From NCBI GenBank assembly GCA_015472025.1, contig BNHL01000001.1:5444001-5508000 (forward strand): 64,000 nucleotides of DNA, written 5' to 3'. Made by a program: the position numbers and the translations under genes. Positions within the stretch are counted from its first letter, which is position 1; the number at the start of each line of letters is the position of its first letter. The DNA is from Cytophagales bacterium WSM2-2. GTDB taxonomy: Bacteria > Bacteroidota > Bacteroidia > Cytophagales > Cyclobacteriaceae. Shown piece by piece: positions 1 to 8,127 of this stretch. The notes beneath the pieces were generated by a model. That model made no database searches, had not been told where the DNA came from, and worked only from the letters and a program-made list of their open reading frames with translations.

Positions 1-1068
1 GTGTATATTCGGCAATGGTGTATACTCATATTCGAGCATCTTCACACCGGGAGGTACGGGAATAGCCGATTCCTTCCTCCACTTCTCCAGTTTCTCACCG
101 ACATATTTATTAATCAGCTTATCCAGATTAGAGCTGAATTTCTTCATGTCTGTATTGGGCAGAAGTTGCACAAACGTGGGTGTATTGAAATTGCCCCACT
201 GCTTCAAGTTGGCGTCATAGTAACCTCTGTTTTCCTGAGGTATCAGAATCTGAAAGTCAAAACTGGAATTGGCTGGAGGTGCTTCGATTACTCCGGCAAT
301 GGAAAAAGTTTTTACCCCTAAGCGGTCAATGTTCACAATTTTGCCGATCGGGTCTTCATTTCCGAAATACTTTTCGGCTACAGCCGGAGTAATAACGATG
401 TCCGATTTATTTAGAAACAGTTTGTCCGGGTTACCCTTAAGCAGGCGAAAGGAAAACATCTTAAAAAAATCAGCATCTGTGAAAGCTATTTTCTCGGTGA
501 AAACTTTATCCTCATATCTGAACACTCCCGAATTGTCAGGGTTAAACCGGGTCGAGTATTGAACTTCAGCAAGATCTTCTTTCAATGCTACTTTCAAACC
601 TGTCTGTACCCAGGCCGACCTGTCGTAAGGTTCTTTTTTCTGCTGCCAGGTATCAAAGCTCTTTCCTTCGATCCGGTAAATTAAATTTTTGTTCGCATGG
701 AATTGATCGAAACTTCTTTCGTCCTGAATGTACAGATAAATGAGAACGCAGAAAGCAATCCCCACACTTAACCCGAACGCGTTAATGAACGAATACAACT
801 TCCGTTTTGCCATGTTGCGAGCTGCAACTTTAAAATAATTTCCAAGCATAAATGAGTTGATTTTTATGATGACCTTGTTTCTGAGTACAATTCCCGGTCT
901 GAAGAACCTGACAGTATTCAGTACAAATCTTTTTCGCGCCAGGTTGTTTCCACTTTCTTTTTTATCTGCTTCAAACTGTTCCATCAAATCCCCCTCGATG
1001 CCTTCCAACAACTCAGGAGGACAATACCACTTCAAAAATCCGATGGCCAGTTTGGGTGGCTTCATCAT
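1..1068 (-). CDS. FtsX/MacB-like permease with N-terminal prefix domain (partial, cut by window edge)
   Basis: The 356 N-terminal codons of a large inner-membrane permease are present; the rest lies left of the window. It opens ATG ATG AAG, and the first ATG overlaps the stop of the upstream permease by 4 bases (ATGA), so translation is probably coupled. Residues 1-65 form the prefix domain seen in the neighbouring permeases: KPPKLA, then the KWYCPPELLEGIEGDLMEQF block and the FFRPGIVLRNK end. The first membrane helix (NAFGLSVGIAFCVLIYLYI region) and the start of the periplasmic MacB-type domain follow. It is the third permease of the padR operon that starts at 6781. No ATP-binding subunit is visible, so a transport role cannot be assigned. 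The family call is firm; substrate and function are unknown. Confidence 0.85.
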   Translation of the reverse strand, partial: MMKPPKLAIGFLKWYCPPELLEGIEGDLMEQFEADKKESGNNLARKRFVLNTVRFFRPGIVLRNKVIIKINSFMLGNYFKVAARNMAKRKLYSFINAFGLSVGIAFCVLIYLYIQDERSFDQFHANKNLIYRIEGKSFDTWQQKKEPYDRSAWVQTGLKVALKEDLAEVQYSTRFNPDNSGVFRYEDKVFTEKIAFTDADFFKMFSFRLLKGNPDKLFLNKSDIVITPAVAEKYFGNEDPIGKIVNIDRLGVKTFSIAGVIEAPPANSSFDFQILIPQENRGYYDANLKQWGNFNTPTFVQLLPNTDMKKFSSNLDKLINKYVGEKLEKWRKESAIPVPPGVKMLEYEYTPLPNIH

Positions 1069-3776
1069 TCGTACTTGAGTGTTTTGGCAGGGTTAGTCAT
1101 TGCTGCCTTTACCACCTGAAAGCTGATGGTGAATGCTGCGATAAACAGAATCACTACGACCGGAGTCAGAAACAGCAGCCACCCCAGTGAAATATGGTAA
1201 GCATAAGCCGTGAGCCAGTTTTGCATTGCCCAATAGGCAATCGGCAATGAAACCAACGCGGAGATCAATACGAGTTTTATGAAATCCAATGACAACAATG
1301 AAACAATACTGTAAAGTGAAGCGCCCATCACTTTGCGAATACCAATCTCCTTAGTGCGCTGAACCGCGGTGTAGGACGAGAGTCCAATAAGCCCGAGACA
1401 GGAAATAATAATGGCCAGCCCGGTGAAAATGCTGATCACTTTTCCAAAACGTGTGTCATCACTGTATTGACGCCTGTAGTTATCCTCAAGGAATGAATAC
1501 TCGAATGAATTACCTGGAAAGAACTTCTTGTACACGGATTCAATCCTGGCGATGATTTCCTGTTTGTTATCAGGCTCTATGCGAATAGACGTAGGAGAAT
1601 AGGTGCTGTAAGATGGCCGGAAGATCATCGGCTCCATCGGGTTTCTTAATGCTTCCTGATGATAGTCTTTCACCACGCCCACAATTCGCCACTTACGCGG
1701 TTGGCCATTTACTTGGCCCCAAGCTACTTCCTTGCCAATGGCCTCCTGTGCATTTGAAATACCAAGAAGCTTCACTGCATTAAGATTCAGAATTACTGTG
1801 TTCAGATCTTCCCATTTCACTTTGTGATCAGTCGGGAGGAATTTTCTCCCGGCAACTATTGAAATCTGGTAGGTATCGAAGAAACTGTAATCTACATTCA
1901 GTTGGCTCATCGTAAATCGAAGCGTGGCTGGCTGATCGCTAAGCCTGATCCCAAAAGAACGGCCTAGTCGCGCGCCAGGTGTCTTTCCTGAAGTAGTTGC
2001 ATTTATAACTCCATTGATTTTTGTTAGTTCCTGTTTATAGTTTTCCACACGTTGTATAAAAGTAGAATCCCAGGCAGTCAACTCCGGGCTGCTAACAATT
2101 AGAGTATCATCAATCTTGATCCCCAAGTCAGCTTCGTTCATGAATTTCAATTGCTTTGAGACAATAATCGCACTCGTGATCAACGCTGCCGAAGCTGTGA
2201 ACTGAAATATCACGAGCCCTTTGCGCAGAAATCCCCCCGACGATGAGCGCTGAAACTTGCCTTTCAGAACCGTCACTGGTTGATAAGAAGACAGGACGAA
2301 GGCCGGGTAAAATCCTGAAAGCAGTACGCCACTCAACAGAATAGCTGCTGCAATAGCCAGCTTTGACGGCTCCACGCTCATGATGACACTCCAAAGTGAA
2401 AGATTATTTTCTGTGATAAAATTGAATGGAGATTGTAGCACTTGCACCATCACAAGTGCAAACGCAAAAGCGAAAAGACTAATCAATATCGATTCAAAAA
2501 TAAATTGCTTTACCAGTTGCGATTTGAGTGCGCCCATTACTTTCCGAAGACCAACTTCCTTGGCTCTTTCCAGTGCACGCGAAGTCGTCAAATTGATATA
2601 ATTGATCCACGCGATGAATAGGATGAAAATCGCAACAATGAGCATCGCCCATACTGCTTTTCCACTGGCACGCTTGGCAATATCATATTCGTAGTCCGAA
2701 TAGAGATGAGCATCTTTTACTGGTTGCAAGTAAAATTTCTCTATACTTCCTGAAACCTTGTCACCTTGAAAATAGCGTTCGCTAAAAGCCGGGAACTTCG
2801 CTTCCAATTGCTTGTAATCTGCCCCCGGTTTCAGCACGAGATAGTGTCGCATATCAGACCATGTCCAGCTGTTATCAGCCTCCTGATTGTCCGGACGGAT
2901 TAGTGTGGCATAAGACATAAGCGCATCAAACTGAATGTGGGAGTTGGCCGGCACGTCAGCGCATACGCCTTTCACCGTGAAGGGCTGCGGGTCAAGCTCC
3001 CAGTAAATAACTTTTCCAACTGCATCTGCAACGTTAGTGTCGGACAGTCTGAAATATTTTTTTGCAAGTTTAGCTGTCAACACTGTCGTGTATGGAGTCT
3101 TGAGCGAACTAAGAGGGTCACCAGCAATCATGGGGAAACTGAAAACCGTCAGGAAATGATCATCAACAAAATGACATTGATCGCCCCGGTAATTTTTATC
3201 ATCGATTTTCAAGTTCATGTCACCGTAAGGCATCATCCGCGTATATTCTTCAATTTCCGGGAAATCCTTGGCCATGGTTGGACCGATGGTCGGATACATG
3301 ATTGTTCCGTGCTGAATGAGTTTCCCATTCTGAAACCGGTCGTTGGTGACTCTATACAGCCTGTCAAATTTTGAATGGAACTTATCATAGCTCAATTCAA
3401 AAGTCACGAACTGAAAAATCAGCAGGCACGCTGCCAACCCGATACCCAAACCAAAAATATTGATAGCCGAGAAAGCTTTGTTCTTCAAAACATTCCGGTA
3501 AGCGATAATGATGTAGTTGCTTAGCATATTCGTGTTGACTAATGTGAATGAAAATTTATTTCTCAAAATAATCCCTGGCCTGAAAAACCGGATTGTGTTC
3601 TTTACAAAATTCCTTCGAGCTCTTCGTTCTCCTTTAGTTTTACAATCCTCTTCAAACTGTTCGATCAAATCCCCTTCAATCCCTTCGTACAATGCGGCCG
3701 GGCAAAACCATCGCAGGAACCTTACAACCGCTTTGGGTGGCAAAGTGTCTTTCACCGGTTTATCTAACTCATTCAT
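1065..3776 (-). CDS. FtsX/MacB-like ABC permease with prefix domain (903 aa)
   Basis: This is a full-length duplicated MacB/FtsX-type permease. Residues about 10-70 are the cytoplasmic prefix domain (RFLRWFCP, EGIEGDLIEQFEED, FFRPGIILRNKF). A first membrane helix follows near residue 105, then a large periplasmic domain, three helices after the RAKEVGLRKVMGA motif (about 400), a second periplasmic domain, and a last three-helix block after RTKEIGIRKVMGAS (about 790). It ends in the family-typical NPAKTLKYE. The start overlaps the preceding permease by 8 bases, and the stop overlaps the next start by 4. Relatives such as MacB work with an ATPase in efflux or mechanotransmission, but this protein has no ATPase domain and no ATPase neighbour. 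The family is certain; the function is not. Confidence 0.9.
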   Translation of the reverse strand: MNELDKPVKDTLPPKAVVRFLRWFCPAALYEGIEGDLIEQFEEDCKTKGERRARRNFVKNTIRFFRPGIILRNKFSFTLVNTNMLSNYIIIAYRNVLKNKAFSAINIFGLGIGLAACLLIFQFVTFELSYDKFHSKFDRLYRVTNDRFQNGKLIQHGTIMYPTIGPTMAKDFPEIEEYTRMMPYGDMNLKIDDKNYRGDQCHFVDDHFLTVFSFPMIAGDPLSSLKTPYTTVLTAKLAKKYFRLSDTNVADAVGKVIYWELDPQPFTVKGVCADVPANSHIQFDALMSYATLIRPDNQEADNSWTWSDMRHYLVLKPGADYKQLEAKFPAFSERYFQGDKVSGSIEKFYLQPVKDAHLYSDYEYDIAKRASGKAVWAMLIVAIFILFIAWINYINLTTSRALERAKEVGLRKVMGALKSQLVKQFIFESILISLFAFAFALVMVQVLQSPFNFITENNLSLWSVIMSVEPSKLAIAAAILLSGVLLSGFYPAFVLSSYQPVTVLKGKFQRSSSGGFLRKGLVIFQFTASAALITSAIIVSKQLKFMNEADLGIKIDDTLIVSSPELTAWDSTFIQRVENYKQELTKINGVINATTSGKTPGARLGRSFGIRLSDQPATLRFTMSQLNVDYSFFDTYQISIVAGRKFLPTDHKVKWEDLNTVILNLNAVKLLGISNAQEAIGKEVAWGQVNGQPRKWRIVGVVKDYHQEALRNPMEPMIFRPSYSTYSPTSIRIEPDNKQEIIARIESVYKKFFPGNSFEYSFLEDNYRRQYSDDTRFGKVISIFTGLAIIISCLGLIGLSSYTAVQRTKEIGIRKVMGASLYSIVSLLSLDFIKLVLISALVSLPIAYWAMQNWLTAYAYHISLGWLLFLTPVVVILFIAAFTISFQVVKAAMTNPAKTLKYE

Positions 3777-6375
3777 ACTTCAACGAATCCGCCGGGTTTG
3801 TCAAGGCCGCTTTTACTGAATGATAACTTACAGTCAACCATGCAATCGCGAGAGAGGAAACAGCCGCAATCACAAAAACCGGAATCCCTAACGGAATACG
3901 ATATGCAAATTCATTGAGCCACTGCTGCGCAATAAATACCGAAAGAGGAATACTGATCAGCAACGCTATACCCACAAGTATTGCAAATTGCTTGTTGAGC
4001 ATAAGCACAATGGTAGAAGACGAAGCTCCCATGACTTTCCGTATCCCGATTTCTTTTGTGCGTTGCTCGGCCGTGAACGCGGAGAGTCCATACAACCCAA
4101 GGCAAGAAATAAAAATGGCGAGTAGCGTAAAGAAGCCAACTGCTTTGCCGAAAACAGCTTCCTTCTCCACTAACTCTCCAAAATTGGAATCCAGGAAATG
4201 ATATTGAAATGGTTCATTGGGTACCATTTCTTTCCATTTTAATTCAGCTGTCTTCAAAAAAGATGAGGTTGTTGAAGGGTCGAGCTTAAAGCTGAGTTCT
4301 GATTTTTCCTTACCCAACACAATGGCGAGCGGAGCAATCGTATTTCTCAAGGATTCCCAATGAAAATCACTTACTACCCCAATAATTTTCTGTTTGTCAT
4401 TGACCGTAGCTCCAATAGGATCCGAACCAAGGTCAAGTGCTTTTACGGCTGCTTCATTCAGGATAACGGAAGACGAATCTGAGGCAAGGTCTTTATTTAA
4501 ATTCCTCCCTTTAATTAACCGCATGCCACTCAATGGCAGGTATTCGTCATCACCAAAATAAGTACTGATCGAGACCGGGTGATCCATCTTAGGAGTTTGG
4601 AAAGTGTAGAATGACATGATACGTTTACTTCCGGGTTGCCCCATATGAAAACTCGAACGAGACACTCCTTGCTGCCGCATCAATTCATCCCGAAAAGTCG
4701 ATGCCTTTGTTTTCAATAAGTCAATACGGTCAATCGTCAAAACGTTGTTCTGATCAAACCCTAAATCCTTCTTACTCATGAATTGAAGTTGGCTCTGAAC
4801 GACAATCGCGCAAGTGATCAATAAAATTGAGACCGTGAACTGAAAAACCACCAGGAAATTCCGGAAACCCTTTCCCCCGATAGAAAAATTCCCCTTCAAG
4901 ACTTTGGCAGGAATGAAAGACGTGAGATAAAATGCAGGATACAGGCCTGAGAGAATTCCTACGACAAACGAAAATGCGAAAAACATTCCGACAGTAGCGG
5001 GATTTCTCCAAATCGTATCCAGAAGTACTGCGCCCGTCACATATTCAAAAACTCGCAGGAAAAATTCTGCTAATAGAATGGCGAAGATCATGGCAATGCC
5101 GCTCGTCATTAGCGACTCCAGGAGAAACTGACCGATCAGTTTGCTGCGCAAGTTGCCCATGGTCTTACGGATACCAACTTCTTTGGCCCTTCGTGATGCC
5201 CGTGCCGTTGTGAGATTGATAAAATTCACAGACGCCAAAATCAGGATGACAAATGAAACGATCGAAAAGATATAAATGTTAGACTCGTTTCCTCCGGGAG
5301 AAATTTCAAAATTTAGTTTTGACTTCAGGTAAATGTCAGGGAGCTTGTGAACATAAAATTTGATGGCCATATCGTTGGCCCGGTAGTCTTCCAGCGTTTT
5401 GAAACCCATCGGTTTGCCCGACTCAGGAAAGACGTGATTATCGAAGATCGAATTTAATGCCTGCCACAAATCAGCCTCGGTGTTGTTTTCTTTGAGCAGA
5501 ACATAATTGTAAAAAGCAGCCGAGGACCAGATGGGCGAGCCCGTGATCTTGCTTTGGTTTGACAACCAAAGACCGGACTTCAAGTGTGTATTAAAATCAA
5601 GGTCATCCACCACTCCCGCAATGGTAAATTGCAGCTTCTCTTTCCCTGCTTCAATGGCCTCTCCAATCACATCAATTTTACCAAAATATTTCAGCGCATT
5701 AGTTCTGGAAATGATTGCATCCTGCGGACCCGATAATGCATTTTTCTTATCACCGGCAATAAAATTGTAGTCAAACATTTTGAAATAGGCCGTATCGGCA
5801 AAATAGACCGAGTTCTCTGTAAACGTCTGGTCTTTTATTTTTATCGGGAGCGTCTCTTTTCGAATACGCGTTGCAGTCTCAATCCCGGCGAATTCTTTAG
5901 GCAAAACATCCAACAATTTTTCCGGTCCGTTTGCAAATTGACCTATGTTGAAAAAAGAAATTCCAATTCTGTAAATACGGTCAGCTTTCGAAAAACCTTT
6001 ATCGTAACTCCATTCTCCATAAACGAAAAGAAAAATGACAAGACTGCAGGCGATACCAATGGCCAACCCACCAATGGTTATAGCAGAATATGCTTTGCTC
6101 CTTAATAGATTTCTGAACGCTACTTTAATATAATTATTCAACATAGATGTGTTCATGAATTGTATTTTGAATTTGTTCCTTAACAATATTCCTGGTCTGA
6201 AAAACTGGAATGTTCGAATGACAAAGTTCCATCGCGCCATGCGCTGTCCTTTCCCCTGAACATCCTCTCGAAATTCTTCTACTAAATCTCCTGCGATACC
6301 TTCTGCTAGCTCTGTTGGGCAAAACCAACTTAGAAACCTCAAGGCTAGTTCGGGCGGATTAATTTCTTCTTTCAT
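3769..6375 (-). CDS. FtsX/MacB-like ABC permease with prefix domain (868 aa)
   Basis: This is the first permease of the leftward padR operon, 73 bases after padR. The prefix domain covers residues about 5-65 (RFLSWFCP, EGIAGDLVEEF, FFRPGILLRNKF). The duplicated FtsX core follows, with the signature RAKEVGIRKTMGN near the middle and RTKEIGIRKVMGAS near the C-terminus, ending NPADSLKYE. About eight membrane helices in a 1+3+4-like layout and two periplasmic domains are expected from the family. It differs clearly in sequence from the 903-residue neighbour, so the tandem is old rather than a fresh duplication. Its 8-base overlap with the next gene suggests translational coupling. Substrate and ATPase partner are unknown. 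Confidence 0.9.
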   Translation of the reverse strand: MKEEINPPELALRFLSWFCPTELAEGIAGDLVEEFREDVQGKGQRMARWNFVIRTFQFFRPGILLRNKFKIQFMNTSMLNNYIKVAFRNLLRSKAYSAITIGGLAIGIACSLVIFLFVYGEWSYDKGFSKADRIYRIGISFFNIGQFANGPEKLLDVLPKEFAGIETATRIRKETLPIKIKDQTFTENSVYFADTAYFKMFDYNFIAGDKKNALSGPQDAIISRTNALKYFGKIDVIGEAIEAGKEKLQFTIAGVVDDLDFNTHLKSGLWLSNQSKITGSPIWSSAAFYNYVLLKENNTEADLWQALNSIFDNHVFPESGKPMGFKTLEDYRANDMAIKFYVHKLPDIYLKSKLNFEISPGGNESNIYIFSIVSFVILILASVNFINLTTARASRRAKEVGIRKTMGNLRSKLIGQFLLESLMTSGIAMIFAILLAEFFLRVFEYVTGAVLLDTIWRNPATVGMFFAFSFVVGILSGLYPAFYLTSFIPAKVLKGNFSIGGKGFRNFLVVFQFTVSILLITCAIVVQSQLQFMSKKDLGFDQNNVLTIDRIDLLKTKASTFRDELMRQQGVSRSSFHMGQPGSKRIMSFYTFQTPKMDHPVSISTYFGDDEYLPLSGMRLIKGRNLNKDLASDSSSVILNEAAVKALDLGSDPIGATVNDKQKIIGVVSDFHWESLRNTIAPLAIVLGKEKSELSFKLDPSTTSSFLKTAELKWKEMVPNEPFQYHFLDSNFGELVEKEAVFGKAVGFFTLLAIFISCLGLYGLSAFTAEQRTKEIGIRKVMGASSSTIVLMLNKQFAILVGIALLISIPLSVFIAQQWLNEFAYRIPLGIPVFVIAAVSSLAIAWLTVSYHSVKAALTNPADSLKYE

Positions 6376-6448
6376 ACTAAGCCAACTTCAACGGATATCA
6401 ATTGTTACCTGACTCTCGTCTTTCCAAACGGGTAAACTTTTCTGACGT

Positions 6449-6781
6449 CTAACTGCCAACGATCTTTAGCTGAGGCACAAGCTTCCACAATTGCATTTGC
6501 TGTTCTTTCCTGGCACGCAGCATTGCCAGGCCTGCATTGGTCACTGTAAAAATCCGCTTGCGTCTCCCCCCCCTGGCATTGGTGGCTCCCCCCATTCCTG
6601 ATTTCACATACCCCTTGTCCTCCAGTCTATAGAGTGTAACGTGCACTGCACTTAGATTTACATCCCGTCCTACGCGTGCTTTTATCTCGTTAACAATCGC
6701 ATTGCCGTAGGCGTCATCCTGCAGAATTCCGACCATCGTCAATATCAATTCTTCAAATTCTCCCAAGTATTCTTTTTGCAT
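6449..6781 (-). CDS. PadR-family transcriptional regulator
   Basis: A 110-residue winged-helix protein of the small PadR class. The PadR fold is clear: EYLGEFEELILTMV at the start, DAYGNAIVNEI, the recognition helix region VNLSAVHVTLYRLEDKGYV, and the wing GGRRKRIFTVTNAG. It is the first gene of the operon encoding three prefix-domain permeases and probably represses that operon and itself. A second PadR at 30624 is about two-thirds identical by eye and heads a similar operon. The start ATG is followed by QKEYLGEF, matching the other copy (PKEYLGEF), which supports this start. The ligand is unknown. Confidence 0.95.
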   Translation of the reverse strand: MQKEYLGEFEELILTMVGILQDDAYGNAIVNEIKARVGRDVNLSAVHVTLYRLEDKGYVKSGMGGATNARGGRRKRIFTVTNAGLAMLRARKEQQMQLWKLVPQLKIVGS

Positions 6782-6784
6782 TTG

Positions 6785-6831
6785 TATATACTTTGTAAGA
6801 CTAATGTACGGATTATTCTATATTTTGTTAA
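6785..6831 (-). promoter_or_regulatory. padR upstream region with motifs shared with the second padR locus
   Basis: Read on the minus strand, TTAACAAAATATA (6819-6831) lies upstream and AAGTATATA (6785-6793) ends 3 bases before the padR ATG. Both strings recur in front of the second padR gene at 30601-30621, where they are directly adjacent. AAGTATATA here is part of the palindrome GTATATAC. PadR proteins commonly bind AT-rich palindromes at their own promoter, so these are candidate operator or promoter elements. That role is an inference. Confidence 0.45.
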
Positions 6832-6947
6832 AGAAATCAGTAAAAAATTTAGCTCACCGGTTACAAATGAGTACCAACGAATAAATACCCATGTAGCAAT
6901 TCAGGTATTTCTTATACACTCGCCCTCTGAAAGAATTGTTTGATTTG

Positions 6948-7508
6948 ATGAAAGCATTGATATCCATAATGATAATAACTCTCAGTATGTATGAAATTAA
7001 TCAAGACAGTGATAGCGCCAAGATTGACGGCAAATGGGAAACAATAGACGATTTTCTCTATGAAAAACGTACAGGAATAGGTGACAAGGAAGTCGGACGG
7101 TATTGCTTTAATAGCATTGGCCAATTTGCTTACGAAAACTATATTTTACGAGAGCAGGACAAAAAAGGTCTGGTAAAAGGCGATTTTATAGTTGACAGTG
7201 AAAGTAAATTGCTTTTCTTAAAGTTTTTGAAAATCGAAAACTCAGCCAATAAATCATGCAAACAAATAATCATGTCAGTTCCTTTTGAAACTGTTTTACA
7301 ATATAGATTCATCGAAAATGATAGCACTCACGGCTGGTTTAAAGGTGTAAACCTGGAGATAAAATACTTACCCATTTCAGATTTAGACACAAAAAACTTC
7401 TCAATTTCTGACTTGAAAACGTTAAAGTGGAATACAGAGAGAAGAGAAATAATATCTCTGCTTGAGAAATATGGAAACACTGTGCAAATGATTAAAGAAA
7501 AATACTAG
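6948..7508 (+). CDS. hypothetical secreted protein (186 aa)
   Basis: I do not recognise this family. The protein begins MKALISIMIITLSMYEIN, a short hydrophobic N-terminus consistent with a signal peptide. The rest is polar and beta-rich in look (GKWETIDDFLYEK, EVGRYCFNSIGQF) with two cysteines. An in-frame TTG four codons upstream (6936) is an alternative start; I chose the ATG because it puts the hydrophobic stretch at the N-terminus. The gene is visibly more AT-rich than its neighbours and stands alone between the divergent padR operon and the convergent miaE gene, which may mean recent acquisition. It could also be a fast-evolving lineage-specific protein. Confidence 0.65.
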   Translation: MKALISIMIITLSMYEINQDSDSAKIDGKWETIDDFLYEKRTGIGDKEVGRYCFNSIGQFAYENYILREQDKKGLVKGDFIVDSESKLLFLKFLKIENSANKSCKQIIMSVPFETVLQYRFIENDSTHGWFKGVNLEIKYLPISDLDTKNFSISDLKTLKWNTERREIISLLEKYGNTVQMIKEKY

Positions 7509-7531
7509 AGGCCTATTCTCAAATTCTTTTT

Positions 7532-8125
7532 CTAGTGCAGACGATCTCCCCTCACACGTAGGGACTTGATGACCTCCGCTTCCTGAGTAAGAAGCTCATG
7601 CCAGCGTGCATGTACACGCTGTGGATCATCGTATTCTTTGGCCAACAAAAGGAAGTTTTTATAATGACCTGCCTCCGAAACCATCAATTCATAGTAAAAT
7701 TCACTCAACGCCTTATCGCTGATTTCTTTCCAGAGCAGTCGGAATCGCTCACAACTCCGGGCCTCGATCATGGCATTCATCAGAAGTTTTTCAACCAACT
7801 GTTGTTCCCGGTTTCCTCCTTTTTTTACAAGCTTTCCCAATTGCTCTACATATTCATCTTTTCGTTGCGGCCCCAACAGTAAGTTTCTTTTCTTTAATTC
7901 AGCAATTACTCTTCCGAAGTGGTCCCATTCCTCGGTAACAACGGGGGTGAGCATGTCAACCAGTTTTTCTTTGTCATGAAACTGAACGATAAGGGAAATG
8001 CAGGATGTAGCTGCCTTTTGTTCACAATAAGCATGATCTGTTAGAATGTCGCCAATGTTTTTCTCGGCAATATCCACCCACCGCGGGTCGGTAGGCAATT
8101 CCAGGCCAAGCACGTGCTTTTCCAT
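7532..8125 (-). CDS. miaE: tRNA-(ms2io6A)-hydroxylase
   Basis: A ferritin-like diiron protein matching MiaE, which hydroxylates the isopentenyl side chain of ms2i6A at tRNA position 37. Expected ligands are visible: E35 (DHAYCEQ), E66 and H69 (EEWDHF), E121 (MIEARSCERF), and E151 and H154 (SEAGHY). The 197-residue length fits the family. It starts 2 bases after the stop of the putative porin gene and is probably the last gene of the lpxK/porin/miaE group. No miaA or miaB is in the window. Confidence 0.92.
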   Translation of the reverse strand: MEKHVLGLELPTDPRWVDIAEKNIGDILTDHAYCEQKAATSCISLIVQFHDKEKLVDMLTPVVTEEWDHFGRVIAELKKRNLLLGPQRKDEYVEQLGKLVKKGGNREQQLVEKLLMNAMIEARSCERFRLLWKEISDKALSEFYYELMVSEAGHYKNFLLLAKEYDDPQRVHARWHELLTQEAEVIKSLRVRGDRLH

Positions 8126-8127
8126 AA

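Noticed and set aside
857-1078. A small + strand gene overlapping the first permease.
   Set aside because: It lies entirely antisense to the well-supported prefix-domain permease and has no family features.
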